Origin: Paraburkholderia rhizosphaerae
GTDB lineage: Bacteria; Pseudomonadota; Gammaproteobacteria; Burkholderiales; Burkholderiaceae
Length of the DNA: 64,000 bases
Assembly (NCBI RefSeq): GCF_004366595.1
Contig: NZ_SORE01000006.1
Span: 124,001-188,000, forward strand
Direction: 5' to 3'
Shown: one piece after another, positions 14,968-23,451 of the stretch
Numbering within the stretch: position 1 is the stretch's first letter
Layout of the letters: every line of letters starts with the position of its first letter
Position numbers and translations under genes: made by a program
Notes under the pieces: model-generated
Told to the model about the DNA's origin: nothing
Databases searched by the model: none
What the model saw: only the letters and a program-made list of their open reading frames with translations

Positions 14968-17900
14968 TCAATCCTCGTAAGCCTGAAGGCCCGCGATTTC
15001 CCGGCCTCCAGCGCGACGCTTCAATAGCGGCATCAGCTCGCTCATCAAGGCCAGTTCCTTCTGCGTGCGGGCCTTCCAGCCCAGCTCCAGCGGGGCGAGC
15101 AATTCGGTGAGTTGCTCGCCGTCGAAGATGCGGCGCTCCAGCACGTCGTCCACAAAGCCTTGCAGGTCGGCCGCGGGCAGTCCTTGGCGGGCGGCGAGTT
15201 CGGTCAGCTCCCGGGCGGCCTTCACTGCCTTGAATTGCTGGTAGCCGGCGCGGATGGCGCGTTCGTCCAGACCTTCGCCGGCCTTGAGACTCATGACGTA
15301 TTCGGTGATGTCTTCTCGATCGTCGATGAACTTGGCGTCCGATGCGATTAGGCTGACCAGTTGCTCGCGGGTCATGCGGGCCGTGCCGGGCTTCTTGGTG
15401 GAGAAGTCGGCGATGAGTTTCATGATGTAGTCGTAATCAATCGTGGCAGAGGCGAAGAGCACGAATTCGAAATCGAGCTGCTCTATCTCGTCGTTTTTGG
15501 CTTCGTCCGCGCGATTGCCTGCGCTCGCGCGCTCGTCGCGCAGGCGCTTGGCGGTTTCCAGATACTGGCCACGAAAGGCGTGGAATTCGTCCGGTGGCAA
15601 GATGGTCTGGATGCTGCGCTCTTGCTCGGGCGTGAGGTCGGTGTATTGGTCGAGCTGGATTTGCAGCTTCTGCACCTTTTTGAAGGCTTCCACGAACCCG
15701 ATGCGGGCCTCGTCGCCCTTGAGCTGGATGATCTCTTCCGGCTTGTCGGACAAGCCGTGGGCCTGCAGGAAAGTTTGCAGACCGATTCTGGCTTTTCGCA
15801 GTTCCTCGATGACGGCAGGAGCTTTGTCCACCAACCAGATCTTGCGCGCCGCTTCGGCTTTGGCGCCGGAGAAAAGCGCGATGGCGGCATCCACTGCGTC
15901 TTGCTGCCCACGAAAATCGAGGATGTGGCCGAAGGGTTTGGTGTCGTTCAGCACGCGGTTGGTGCGGCTGAAAGCCTGAATGAGGCCGTGGTACTTGAGG
16001 TTCTTGTCGACGTAGAGGGTGTTGAGGTACTTGCTGTCGAAGCCGGTGAGCAACATGTCGACAACGACGGTGATGTCAATCTTGTGTTGTGCGGCGCCAG
16101 AGTTGGCCTTGCGTAGGTCAGCATCGGGCCATTGCTGGTCTTTGATGCGCTGCTGCACGTCCTGGTAGTAGAGGTCGAACTCTTCGATGTGGTGGTTCGT
16201 GCCGAAACGGGCGTTGTAGCGCGCGATGATGGAGGTGAGTGCGGCCTTCTTGGCTTCTGGCTCCTGTTGGTTGTCTTCCAGCTCGGTGGGCAGGTCCTCC
16301 TGCAGCTGGCGCACATCGGCACTTACATCGCTGGGCGGTGAAAACACGGCGACGATGTTGAGCGGCACAAAGTTGGCATCGGCCTGTTGCTTCTCGGCCT
16401 GAATGTCCTCGAACAGGCGGTGATACTCGATGGCGTCATTGATCGAGGCCGTGGCGAAGATGGCGTTGAACTTGCGCCCGCCCGTGGCGGCATCGTGCTT
16501 GGCGAGGATGGCTTCAACGATCGCGCGCTTGGCCAGGGTTTCACCCGGCTTCGGCGGATGCTTGCCATCGGGCTTGAAGTAGTCGACGTGAAAGCGCAGG
16601 ACGTTGCGGTCTTCAATCGCGTGGGTGATGGTGTATTCGTGCAGCGATTGCTGGAAGAGATCCAGCGTGGTCTTGAGCGTCTGGGTCTCACCGCTGATCT
16701 GCTTGGCACTGGCATTTGCCTCGAAGATGGGCGTGCCAGTAAACCCAAAGAGCTGGGCCTTGGGGAAGAACTCCTTGATGGTCTGGTGGGTCTCGCCAAA
16801 CTGCGAGCGGTGGCATTCGTCGAAGATGAAGACGATGCGCTTATCGCGCAGCGCTTCGAGCTGATCGACATAGGTGGCGAGCCCACGCTTTTCGCGACTC
16901 TTGTTGCGGCGGCTGTTTTCGTCGAGCGCCAAGCCCAGCTTCTGGATGGTGCAGACGATCACTTTGTCGGCTGCGTTGTCGGACAGCAGGCGACGGACCA
17001 ACTCGCCGGTGTTGGTATTGCTCTCGACACAGCCCTCCTGGAAGCGGTTGAATTCTTCGCGGGTCTGGCGGTCGAGGTCTTTGCGGTCGACCACGAAAAG
17101 GCATTTCTCAATTGCCGGATTGGCCTTGAGCAACGTGGAGGCTTTGAAACTGGTGAGCGTCTTGCCGCTGCCGGTGGTGTGCCAGATGTAGCCGTTACCA
17201 CTGTTTTCTTCGATGCACTTGACGATGTTCTTGACGGCATAGATCTGGTAGGGCCGCATCATCAAAAGCTTCTGCTCGCTGGCCACCAGCACCATGTAAC
17301 GGCTGATCATCTGGCCGAGCGTGCACTTGGGAAGGAAGGCGTCGGCAAACTCATCGAGCGCGCTGACCTTGGTGTTATCGGGCGCAGCGAACTGGTAAAT
17401 GGGGAGGAAGCGCTCGTCGGCGTTGAAACTGAAGTGCCGTGCGTTGTTGTTAGCGAAATAGTAAGTGGAATCGCGATTGCTGACGACGAACACCTGCATG
17501 AAGCACAGCAGCGTGCGCGTGAAGCCGTTACCGGGATCGTTCTTGTATTCGACGATCTGCTCGATAGCTCGGCGCGGATTGATGCCCAGCGTCTTCAGCT
17601 CGATCTGCACCACAGGTACGCCGTTGATGAGCAGGACTACATCGAAGCGATGGTGGCTGTAGTCGGTGTTGATGCGCAGTTGATTGACGACCTCAAAGCT
17701 GTTCTTACACCAGTCGTCGATGTTCACCAGCGTGTAGTTCAGCGGTATGCCGTCTTCGCGGATGAAGCTGTTACGGGTGCGCAGGGTCTGCGCGGAGGTA
17801 AAGACATCAGGGGTAACGATCTCTTCAAGCAGGCGCGCGAACTCCTCGTCAGTGAGCTTGACGCGGTTGAGCTGCTGGAATTTTTCGCGGAAGTTGGCCT

Positions 17901-18000
17901 CGAGTGCTGCTCGGTCACGGATGTCAGGACGCGGGGTGTATTTCAGGTCGCCAAGCTTGGCGATGAGGTCCCGCTCAACCTGATTTTCATTAGTGGCCAT
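14968..18000 (-). CDS. hsdR: Type I restriction endonuclease/translocase subunit HsdR
   Basis: HsdR translocates and cuts unmodified DNA. The 1010-residue product contains the PD-(D/E)xK nuclease core (Asp120, Glu134 and Lys136 in RFDVVLLINGVPVVQIELK), Walker A HTTGSGKT (274-281) and the DECH helicase box (394-397). C-terminal helical domains for complex assembly follow. All catalytic residues are present. It is preceded by a small ribbon-helix-helix gene, 74 bases away, and followed without gap by hsdS. No frame break was seen, so this restriction system looks intact. Confidence 0.96.
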   Translation of the reverse strand: MATNENQVERDLIAKLGDLKYTPRPDIRDRAALEANFREKFQQLNRVKLTDEEFARLLEEIVTPDVFTSAQTLRTRNSFIREDGIPLNYTLVNIDDWCKNSFEVVNQLRINTDYSHHRFDVVLLINGVPVVQIELKTLGINPRRAIEQIVEYKNDPGNGFTRTLLCFMQVFVVSNRDSTYYFANNNARHFSFNADERFLPIYQFAAPDNTKVSALDEFADAFLPKCTLGQMISRYMVLVASEQKLLMMRPYQIYAVKNIVKCIEENSGNGYIWHTTGSGKTLTSFKASTLLKANPAIEKCLFVVDRKDLDRQTREEFNRFQEGCVESNTNTGELVRRLLSDNAADKVIVCTIQKLGLALDENSRRNKSREKRGLATYVDQLEALRDKRIVFIFDECHRSQFGETHQTIKEFFPKAQLFGFTGTPIFEANASAKQISGETQTLKTTLDLFQQSLHEYTITHAIEDRNVLRFHVDYFKPDGKHPPKPGETLAKRAIVEAILAKHDAATGGRKFNAIFATASINDAIEYHRLFEDIQAEKQQADANFVPLNIVAVFSPPSDVSADVRQLQEDLPTELEDNQQEPEAKKAALTSIIARYNARFGTNHHIEEFDLYYQDVQQRIKDQQWPDADLRKANSGAAQHKIDITVVVDMLLTGFDSKYLNTLYVDKNLKYHGLIQAFSRTNRVLNDTKPFGHILDFRGQQDAVDAAIALFSGAKAEAARKIWLVDKAPAVIEELRKARIGLQTFLQAHGLSDKPEEIIQLKGDEARIGFVEAFKKVQKLQIQLDQYTDLTPEQERSIQTILPPDEFHAFRGQYLETAKRLRDERASAGNRADEAKNDEIEQLDFEFVLFASATIDYDYIMKLIADFSTKKPGTARMTREQLVSLIASDAKFIDDREDITEYVMSLKAGEGLDERAIRAGYQQFKAVKAARELTELAARQGLPAADLQGFVDDVLERRIFDGEQLTELLAPLELGWKARTQKELALMSELMPLLKRRAGGREIAGLQAYED

Positions 18001-18074
18001 GAATCTGTTCCTGCCGTCATAGATGTGTGGGTGTGGCGGCCAGGCGGCGGTTCGCTATAGCTTGAATAGCCATG

Positions 18075-18266
18075 TCAAACATTCGCCTTGCTTGGGTCTT
18101 CGCTCGGGCGCCCCAGTCTCAAGTCATGATTACGCGCATACTCCAGCACTAGGATTTCGATCATTGATGCCACCGAGCGGCGCTCGCGATCAGCCGCCAA
18201 GCGCAAAAGCCGCTTGATCTCGGCGGAAGTGCGGATAGACAGAGTTTCGTCCTTCAGGCGTGACAT
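18075..18266 (-). CDS. Ribbon-helix-helix regulator ahead of hsdR
   Basis: The 63-residue product has the pattern of Arc/CopG DNA-binding proteins: a short strand (TLSIRTSAEIKRLL) followed by two helices (RLAADRERRSVASMIE, ILVLEYARNHDL). It lies upstream of hsdR on the same strand and probably leads the restriction operon. An autoregulating repressor that delays restriction on entry into a new host is an attractive role. It could also be an orphan antitoxin; no toxin gene adjoins it. Confidence 0.68.
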   Translation of the reverse strand: MSRLKDETLSIRTSAEIKRLLRLAADRERRSVASMIEILVLEYARNHDLRLGRPSEDPSKANV

Positions 18267-19068
18267 GGCAGTGTCTCGTCAATGATGTGCTGCAAATGTA
18301 CTGCATTTTGCGTGAAATCGATAGAGATTGGACCGACTGAGAGTTGCTCGCGGGCAGTCATGACTTGGGCCAATCCACAGAGATGAGTGATACACACATC
18401 TCGACAGTTGACCCCTGACGACCGTCGTTGCCAGCAGTCCTTCAGGAGCGTCCGTGCCGGGTTACGAGAATGGTTCGTCGTTCGCGGAAGCTGACGTTCG
18501 ACTGCGTCGCATCGCGAGCGACAGCGAAGCGGCGAGTTGCAACCGCACGGCGGATGAACGGCGAGCGTCGGCTAAGGCCAAGCTCTCGTCTTCCAATGCG
18601 CTAATCGAAGGTCCGTTGTGCCACGGAAGCCGCCCTTGATGTCGCGCTGCGCTGACCGACGGAAGTGGGTCGACGAAATGCGTCCGCCAGGTGAATGCGG
18701 GTAGTGTGCCAACTCTTGTGATGCGGCAGAGGCCGCTGGCAACGGCCAGAAGCGACGGATACGCCGACTATCGACCTAGGACTAGTCACCGTTGTGAGGT
18801 TATTTGGTCGCGCGGCACTCGTGTGTGACCGTTCGATTACCACGGTGCCCCATGCCATCAAGGCATTATTTGCAGTCTCTGCGACGCTCGGCGAAGGTTC
18901 GTGGGAGCGGCAAGCCAGCCGAACAGGCTCCAGAAGCTCAAAATATCCCCCCGATTGCTTTCCGCCGATCGAGGTTATTTGGTCGCGCCCACGGGATGCA
19001 GCAGGCGAAATCAATACTTTCGAGGGTCCGGGCAGCCGGCGTATGCTTGTAACAAAGGAGAACATGCC
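18267..19068. other. Stretch without a recognised gene
   Basis: About 800 bases upstream of the restriction operon hold no convincing coding region. The part next to 18266 should carry the operon promoter. An exact 18-bp direct repeat at 18796-18813 and 18971-18988 is the only clear structure. The stretch could be debris of a lost gene or a former recombination boundary. Confidence 0.4.
18796..18988. repeat. Exact 18-bp direct repeat, 175 bp apart
   Basis: GAGGTTATTTGGTCGCGC occurs at 18796-18813 and again at 18971-18988 in the same orientation, in non-coding DNA. It may be a trace of a small duplication or excision event, or a pair of protein-binding sites. Confidence 0.6.
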
Positions 19069-19326
19069 ATGCCAGCCGACAAACTAGGCCGCTATATGCG
19101 GAGCCCAGAGTTTCTGAAGCGAGCCAATGACGCCATCGCTGAAGCGGTGCGCGATCTGGAGTCGCACGGCGTTCAGCCTGTTTATCTTGATCGGAAGACA
19201 GGCTGGATTGTTCGTGGCAGCGATGACGCGTCGCGCGAAAATGCCTCTTGCGAGGGTGAAGCGCTTCCTGATATTTTGAAAAAATGGAATCGGATATATC
19301 CGAAGGAGCACAAGAATGAGCGATAA
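19069..19326 (+). CDS. Small hypothetical protein, 85 aa
   Basis: I do not recognise this protein. The ATG is preceded by a strong AAAGGAG site. The product is charged and helical (YMRSPEFLKRANDAIAEAVRDL), followed by a short strand-rich segment (VQPVYLDRKTGWIVRG). It overlaps the next gene by 11 bases, so the two are probably translated together. The size and overlap recall antitoxin or accessory pairs on mobile elements, but no known domain supports that. Confidence 0.6.
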   Translation: MPADKLGRYMRSPEFLKRANDAIAEAVRDLESHGVQPVYLDRKTGWIVRGSDDASRENASCEGEALPDILKKWNRIYPKEHKNER

Positions 19327-19576
19327 CGGGGCAGCGCTTGGCAGAGCATTCGCGGCCGAGCGGACCGCAGCAGACTGGAAGGCTTATGCGAGAAAGCTCG
19401 AGCAACAACTGTTGGCTGCGGAAGCGAACCTCGCGGGTAACAAGGCGCTGAAGGACGCGGCTTTGCGCGAACTGGCAAAGGTCGATCCAGCGAATTACCT
19501 GATGGTGCAACAGAATCGTCAACGAGTGTACGACAAGGATTTTGACGCCTTCATAGAGTCGATCCGCGCCGCGTAG
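19316..19576 (+). CDS. Small coiled-coil hypothetical protein, 86 aa
   Basis: I do not recognise this protein. Residues 12-52 are a continuous Ala/Leu/Glu-rich helix (AAERTAADWKAYARK, then LEQQLLAAEANLAG) typical of a coiled coil. The tail (MVQQNRQRVYDKDFDAFIES) looks globular. It starts inside the upstream 85-residue gene, indicating translational coupling. The ribosome site is AAGGAG within that gene. Confidence 0.6.
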   Translation: MSDNGAALGRAFAAERTAADWKAYARKLEQQLLAAEANLAGNKALKDAALRELAKVDPANYLMVQQNRQRVYDKDFDAFIESIRAA

Positions 19577-19667
19577 CTCACGTCAAAAGTGAACAACCCG
19601 CCGAGTAGACGGGCGTCCGCTACATTCGCTCGCGAGGGATGCGACCGGCGTCTTTGGGGCGAGGACT

Positions 19668-19954
19668 ATGACGCTCGACGAACTGCAGTCCCTCGTGCCG
19701 ATTCACAAGGGCGCGACAAAGCCGCTATGTGTGCCTGCGCGAGATACCGAACTCGTACCGCAGCGAGTTTGCTGTCGACTCAAATCGACTCAACCTGCCC
19801 GGCAATCTCGGGCGAAGGCCCATGCTATTTCGCAGGCGATTGCGCGACGTGGCTGTCGTTCCGTTTCAAGCCTGCTTATCAGTTACGTTTCGGCGGTGTC
19901 ATTTGTCGCGAGATCACGGACGCTGAACTCGACCGAGGCAACAATGACCGGTAA
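19668..19954 (+). pseudogene. Frameshifted partner of the nucleotidyltransferase cassette
   Basis: An ATG start (MTLDELQSLVPIHKGATKP) begins a plausible protein. The likely continuation then jumps frames: REIPNSYRSEFAVDSNRLN in another, and AISGEGPCYFAGDC plus WLSFRFKPAYQLRFG, running to a stop at 19954, in the last. Together these would make one roughly 95-residue protein broken by at least two indels. The stop overlaps the ATG of the nucleotidyltransferase remnant, as in intact two-gene cassettes. I do not know the family. Confidence 0.45.
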
Positions 19955-20311
19955 CGTCGACCCTGCAACCACGCAGGCGATATGCGCCTTCCTGGTACGT
20001 CTGGAAGGTCAATTTGCGGTTGCGCACGCGATACTGTACGGAAGCCGGGCCAGAGGCTACCACCGGCCGGCCGGTGACCGCAGACCTTGCGCCTAATCCT
20101 AGCGGGCCACGGCGGCGACGCGATGGCTGCAACGCTGGCGATGGCCGATGAGGCGTTTGATGTGCTGCTCGATACCGGCATCCGCATCAGTCCGCTCGTT
20201 TTGTGGGAGCACGAGTGGCAGCGTCCCGAAACCTATTCGAACCCGGCGTTGCTGGCAAACATTGCCCGCGATGATGTGCCATTCGACAGCACGCTGTCGG
20301 GCCGCAAATGA
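19944..20311 (+). pseudogene. Frameshifted minimal nucleotidyltransferase (MNT)
   Basis: The first frame reads AHAILYGSRARGYHRP, the GS-x-RG motif of minimal nucleotidyltransferases, then runs into a stop at 20093-20095. Removing one C near 20078 and another near 20092 would restore an Asp-Asp-Leu type metal motif and join it to LILAGHGGDAMAATLAMA and WEHEWQRPETYSNPALLA in the other frame. Two single-base insertions therefore appear to have killed the gene. MNT proteins act as antitoxins for HEPN toxins; no HEPN gene is present here. Confidence 0.7.
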
Positions 20312-20372
20312 CCGGCTGGCGCAGATTTCAACGGCGCGAAATCCCGTAACGGTTCACCGGAAATAACATATG

Positions 20373-20391
20373 GCCCGTCGTTACGACGGGC
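20373..20391. terminator. Hairpin terminator at the end of the conjugation operon
   Basis: GCCCGTCG and CGACGGGC form an 8-bp stem with a three-base loop just past the traY stop codon. A short pyrimidine run (TTCCTTT) follows on the plus strand. It may serve both converging transcripts. Confidence 0.6.
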
Positions 20392-20396
20392 TTCCT

Positions 20397-22607
20397 TTAC
20401 ACGCTTTCGCGATGGATCCGGCTGGCGTCTGCGGGGTCCGTTGGAGCGCTGCCGCCGCCAAGCATCGCAGGCGCTTGACTACGAGCGACGTTGGCCCCTT
20501 GATTGACGCCTGCGCCGAAACTCTGATTGGTCTTGTCGTGCAGGTCCTGTCCCACACGTCCAGCCATCTGTCCGCCGACCCAAACGAACACCTGATCGGG
20601 AATCACGTGGATGAGCGCGAACGCGCCGTTGACCAAACTGAGGCACATGCTCACGTACAGGACGATGTAGCCGATGATGCTCACCAGCCCGGTTGTCGAG
20701 TCGAATTGCGCGTTCGCCAATGCGACTCCGAACATTGTGTTGAGCAACGTGCCGAGCACAACCACGCCGGCCCCACCAAAAATGAAGCCGAGCATCATAA
20801 AGACGGGGCGAAACATCACGTTCAGCAAGAAAATATAGCCGTGCGTGGTGCGTTGGCCCATGCCTTCGCCATCGCCGTCAAGGTGAGCAAACGCCCATAG
20901 GGGTGCGGCAACGACGCTTTCACAAACGACAGCAAACCAGCCAACCACGCCCCCGAACCACACCATGAACGGCAGCATCGGGATATAGATCGACAGCATC
21001 GCTCCGAAGAAAAACAGTGTGACGAGGATTATCACGATGAACGGGGCGAGCGCGCTCAATAAGCCGTCGCCCGCGCCCGTCAACAGTCCTGTAATGCCAC
21101 CTGTCACCACATCGGCAATCTTTCCGGCCGTACTCTCTTTCGCTGCGCCCACGGTAGCCTCGACGACACCATACGCGCCGAGCGCGGTCCAGCCGGCGTC
21201 GAGGATGTAATCGCCGAGGTTTTTCATGCCAATCAGGGGATTGGTCGATCCGTTTGGCCCTTGCCCCGAGTTGAGGTTGACCGCCCATCTCACCAGACCC
21301 TGCGTGTTGACAAGTTTGCCGAGGATACTTTTCGGGTCCGTGCCGGTGATCCCTACCGACAGGTTGTCCAGCGCACCTAGCGTCGTTGTAACCGATGCAT
21401 CCTGCTGTAGTTGCTGGCTGTAAACGGCGCTGACCTTCCGATAAAGCTGCGGATAAGGCAGGCTGTCGGGGCTGGTTCCCGACACTGCTGCGGCCGTTGC
21501 GTTCGCGAGGCTTGTGAGCTGCAAGTTCGCCTGCGCGAAAGTCTGATACCACGTGCCCATCATGACCCAGCCGTCGCGCTGGAGGTTCGACTGGATGACG
21601 CTTGCGAGCTGACTGATGCCGTTTGATGAGTCTGCGAGCGCCTTTGTGATCGTGGCCTGGTATTGCAATGCGGCCTGATTGATGGTGTTCGCAGGGTCGG
21701 CCGGCTGCGCCTGCCCGTTGATAGCAGACACGTAGGTTTGCGCGGCACCGGCCAGCGTTGATTGCATTGCCGAGAGCGCGCTTTGGTGTGCGGCAAGCAG
21801 TTGCGAATATGCCTGGTTCGGATCGTTTGCATAGACGGCCATACCGTCGTATTGCGGGATCGACGGCGGGGCCGCAATGCTGACTTCCGCTCCGCCGCAT
21901 GAGAGGCCGCGCTGGTTCGTCAGGACGATCTTTGTCCCGATTCCGGCTGAGTTGAATTTCTCGGCGGGATCGACCGATACGCCCGTATCGTTGGGCATGT
22001 TATCGATGGCCGTGTTCGCGGCCTGCGCGCACAGGTTGGCCTCGAAAAGGGCCTTTGCCAACGTCGTTGCTTGCGGCGCTGTCGGCGTCGCGATCATCGA
22101 ACCGCCGCTGTTGAGCACGGCCAGGGCGGCGTCCATCGTGAGATTGGCGATGCCGACACCAAGCACCGTCCCCCACAGCATGATCGCCTGCGCGCCGTTG
22201 AAGCCACCAAAGACCGGAACGAGTGAAGAAAAGCCGGTTGACGTCCGAATCACAAACCAGGGCGACGATTTTTTCTGGCCCATGAACTCGCCATCCTGGC
22301 CGGTCGCGATCAGCGAGGCGACGAAGTGATACGTGGCCCAGGTCGCGCCGACCGCAAGCATGCACGAATTCAGCACGAGAAACATTTGCGCGACCATGCT
22401 GCCGGCACCGCTTCCAGCGGTCAACGGATTGCGAACGATCGAGCCGAACACCGTTTCGAGCAGCGACATGGACTTGTCGCCGCTGCGATTCGCCGCATTC
22501 TGGATATCGCCCATCGAAACACTCGCCTGTTGGGCAAATGACGTTGCTGTTACGAGGATGAGCGGGACGGCAACAGCAGCCCGTTTAAATATCTTGAGCA
22601 TCGACAT
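20397..22607 (-). CDS. traY: DotA/TraY-family conjugal transfer membrane protein
   Basis: The protein belongs to the DotA/TraY group, inner-membrane parts of IncI-type and Dot/Icm (type IVB) secretion machines. A signal peptide (MLKIFKRAAVAVPLILV) is followed by hydrophobic helices near residues 65-90 and 120-150, a long periplasmic loop rich in Gln, Ala and Ser, and a cluster of helices after residue 520 (APFIVIILVTLFFFGAML, MLPFMVWFGGVVGWFAVV). The length, 736 residues, is normal. The start at 22607 (GGGG just upstream) is chosen over a long upstream extension lacking any signal. It follows the traX-like gene by 10 bases. In IncI plasmids TraY in the recipient-facing membrane is the target of entry exclusion. 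Confidence 0.82.
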   Translation of the reverse strand: MSMLKIFKRAAVAVPLILVTATSFAQQASVSMGDIQNAANRSGDKSMSLLETVFGSIVRNPLTAGSGAGSMVAQMFLVLNSCMLAVGATWATYHFVASLIATGQDGEFMGQKKSSPWFVIRTSTGFSSLVPVFGGFNGAQAIMLWGTVLGVGIANLTMDAALAVLNSGGSMIATPTAPQATTLAKALFEANLCAQAANTAIDNMPNDTGVSVDPAEKFNSAGIGTKIVLTNQRGLSCGGAEVSIAAPPSIPQYDGMAVYANDPNQAYSQLLAAHQSALSAMQSTLAGAAQTYVSAINGQAQPADPANTINQAALQYQATITKALADSSNGISQLASVIQSNLQRDGWVMMGTWYQTFAQANLQLTSLANATAAAVSGTSPDSLPYPQLYRKVSAVYSQQLQQDASVTTTLGALDNLSVGITGTDPKSILGKLVNTQGLVRWAVNLNSGQGPNGSTNPLIGMKNLGDYILDAGWTALGAYGVVEATVGAAKESTAGKIADVVTGGITGLLTGAGDGLLSALAPFIVIILVTLFFFGAMLSIYIPMLPFMVWFGGVVGWFAVVCESVVAAPLWAFAHLDGDGEGMGQRTTHGYIFLLNVMFRPVFMMLGFIFGGAGVVVLGTLLNTMFGVALANAQFDSTTGLVSIIGYIVLYVSMCLSLVNGAFALIHVIPDQVFVWVGGQMAGRVGQDLHDKTNQSFGAGVNQGANVARSQAPAMLGGGSAPTDPADASRIHRESV

Positions 22608-22617
22608 ACCCCGTGAT

Positions 22618-23142
22618 CTAGAACAGGCGAGGATTGGCCAACCGCAGGAGCGCCCCGCGCGAGCGGAAGAAGTCGCGGTAGCTCCCAAGTGGCTCGTCGG
22701 GCCGCTGCGGGCCAGTTTCCAGTTGCCACAGTCGGTGCTCGTATTTGACCGTGAAAAGCAACGGGAGCATGGCACCAAACACGCTGTTGAACACGGCCAG
22801 GAAGTCCCCGCCGACCACCCCATAGATGAAGTACAAAAGGCACAGGTACGCGACGAGAAGGCACACCCTCTTGCTATTGAGACACTTCCGAGCAATCTGT
22901 TCCAGAGGCAACGAGTCCGCCGTCCGAACCTGCTCGATAGCTTCGCGATAGGTTCGCGTGCGTCGGGTTGATAGTCGTTGCCGTTCGAGTTCGTTGTGCA
23001 GGTCGCGCAACGTCTTTGCCCCGCTGCTGGCCGTTTCCTTGGCGGACTGAAACGCTTTGTAGACCGGATATCCGGGGATCATGTAGAAGCTCGCATGCGC
23101 GACGCGGCGGCCGATGCTGGTTTTCTTCGTTTCGTTGCTCAT
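22618..23142 (-). CDS. TraX-like conjugal transfer protein
   Basis: The 174-residue protein sits where traX lies in IncI-type transfer operons, directly before traY. It has a basic N-terminus (IGRRVAHASFYMIPGYPVYKA), a helical linker (LHNELERQRLSTRRTRTYRE), and two membrane segments (KRVCLLVAYLCLLYFIYGVV and the following FLAVFNSVFGAMLPLLF). The assignment rests on gene order and architecture more than on a signature motif. It overlaps the upstream small membrane gene by 4 bases. Confidence 0.6.
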   Translation of the reverse strand: MSNETKKTSIGRRVAHASFYMIPGYPVYKAFQSAKETASSGAKTLRDLHNELERQRLSTRRTRTYREAIEQVRTADSLPLEQIARKCLNSKRVCLLVAYLCLLYFIYGVVGGDFLAVFNSVFGAMLPLLFTVKYEHRLWQLETGPQRPDEPLGSYRDFFRSRGALLRLANPRLF

Positions 23143-23447
23143 CGTTGCATCTCCCGCGCCACTGCATTTTTAACCGTTTGGTATGCCTGCTTCAAGAGGA
23201 AGCACCAGAAAAAGAAGACCCACGCGACGGCCACCGCGACGCCAAGCCAGCGCGTCGGATCGCCTTCGTGGCTGCGCGCCCACCAGATCGAGGCGGCTAC
23301 AAAGCAATGCACGAGAAAACAAAGCTGGACGACGAGGCAGGCATCCTTGAACTGCTGATGCGTGAGGCCGCCACGCGCGCGGCGACGACGCAGGACACGC
23401 GGGAAGGCTGCGAGCACGCGGAATACATCGTTGATAGTTCGCGTCAT
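23139..23447 (-). CDS. Small two-helix membrane protein of the transfer operon
   Basis: The 102-residue protein has a basic N-terminal region (LRRRRARGG) and two membrane helices (DACLVVQLCFLVHCFVAA and WLGVAVAVAWVFFFWCFLL). I know no family for it. The ATG at 23447 is preceded by GAGGTGAGG, better than the ATG five codons upstream that overlaps the preceding gene. It is linked by 4-base spacing or overlap to both neighbours, so it is part of the conjugation operon. Confidence 0.65.
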   Translation of the reverse strand: MTRTINDVFRVLAAFPRVLRRRRARGGLTHQQFKDACLVVQLCFLVHCFVAASIWWARSHEGDPTRWLGVAVAVAWVFFFWCFLLKQAYQTVKNAVAREMQR

Positions 23448-23451
23448 CGCC

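Noticed and set aside
16387..18060. A 557-codon open frame on the plus strand
   Set aside because: It lies antisense to hsdR, whose catalytic motifs are all present; it is a shadow frame.
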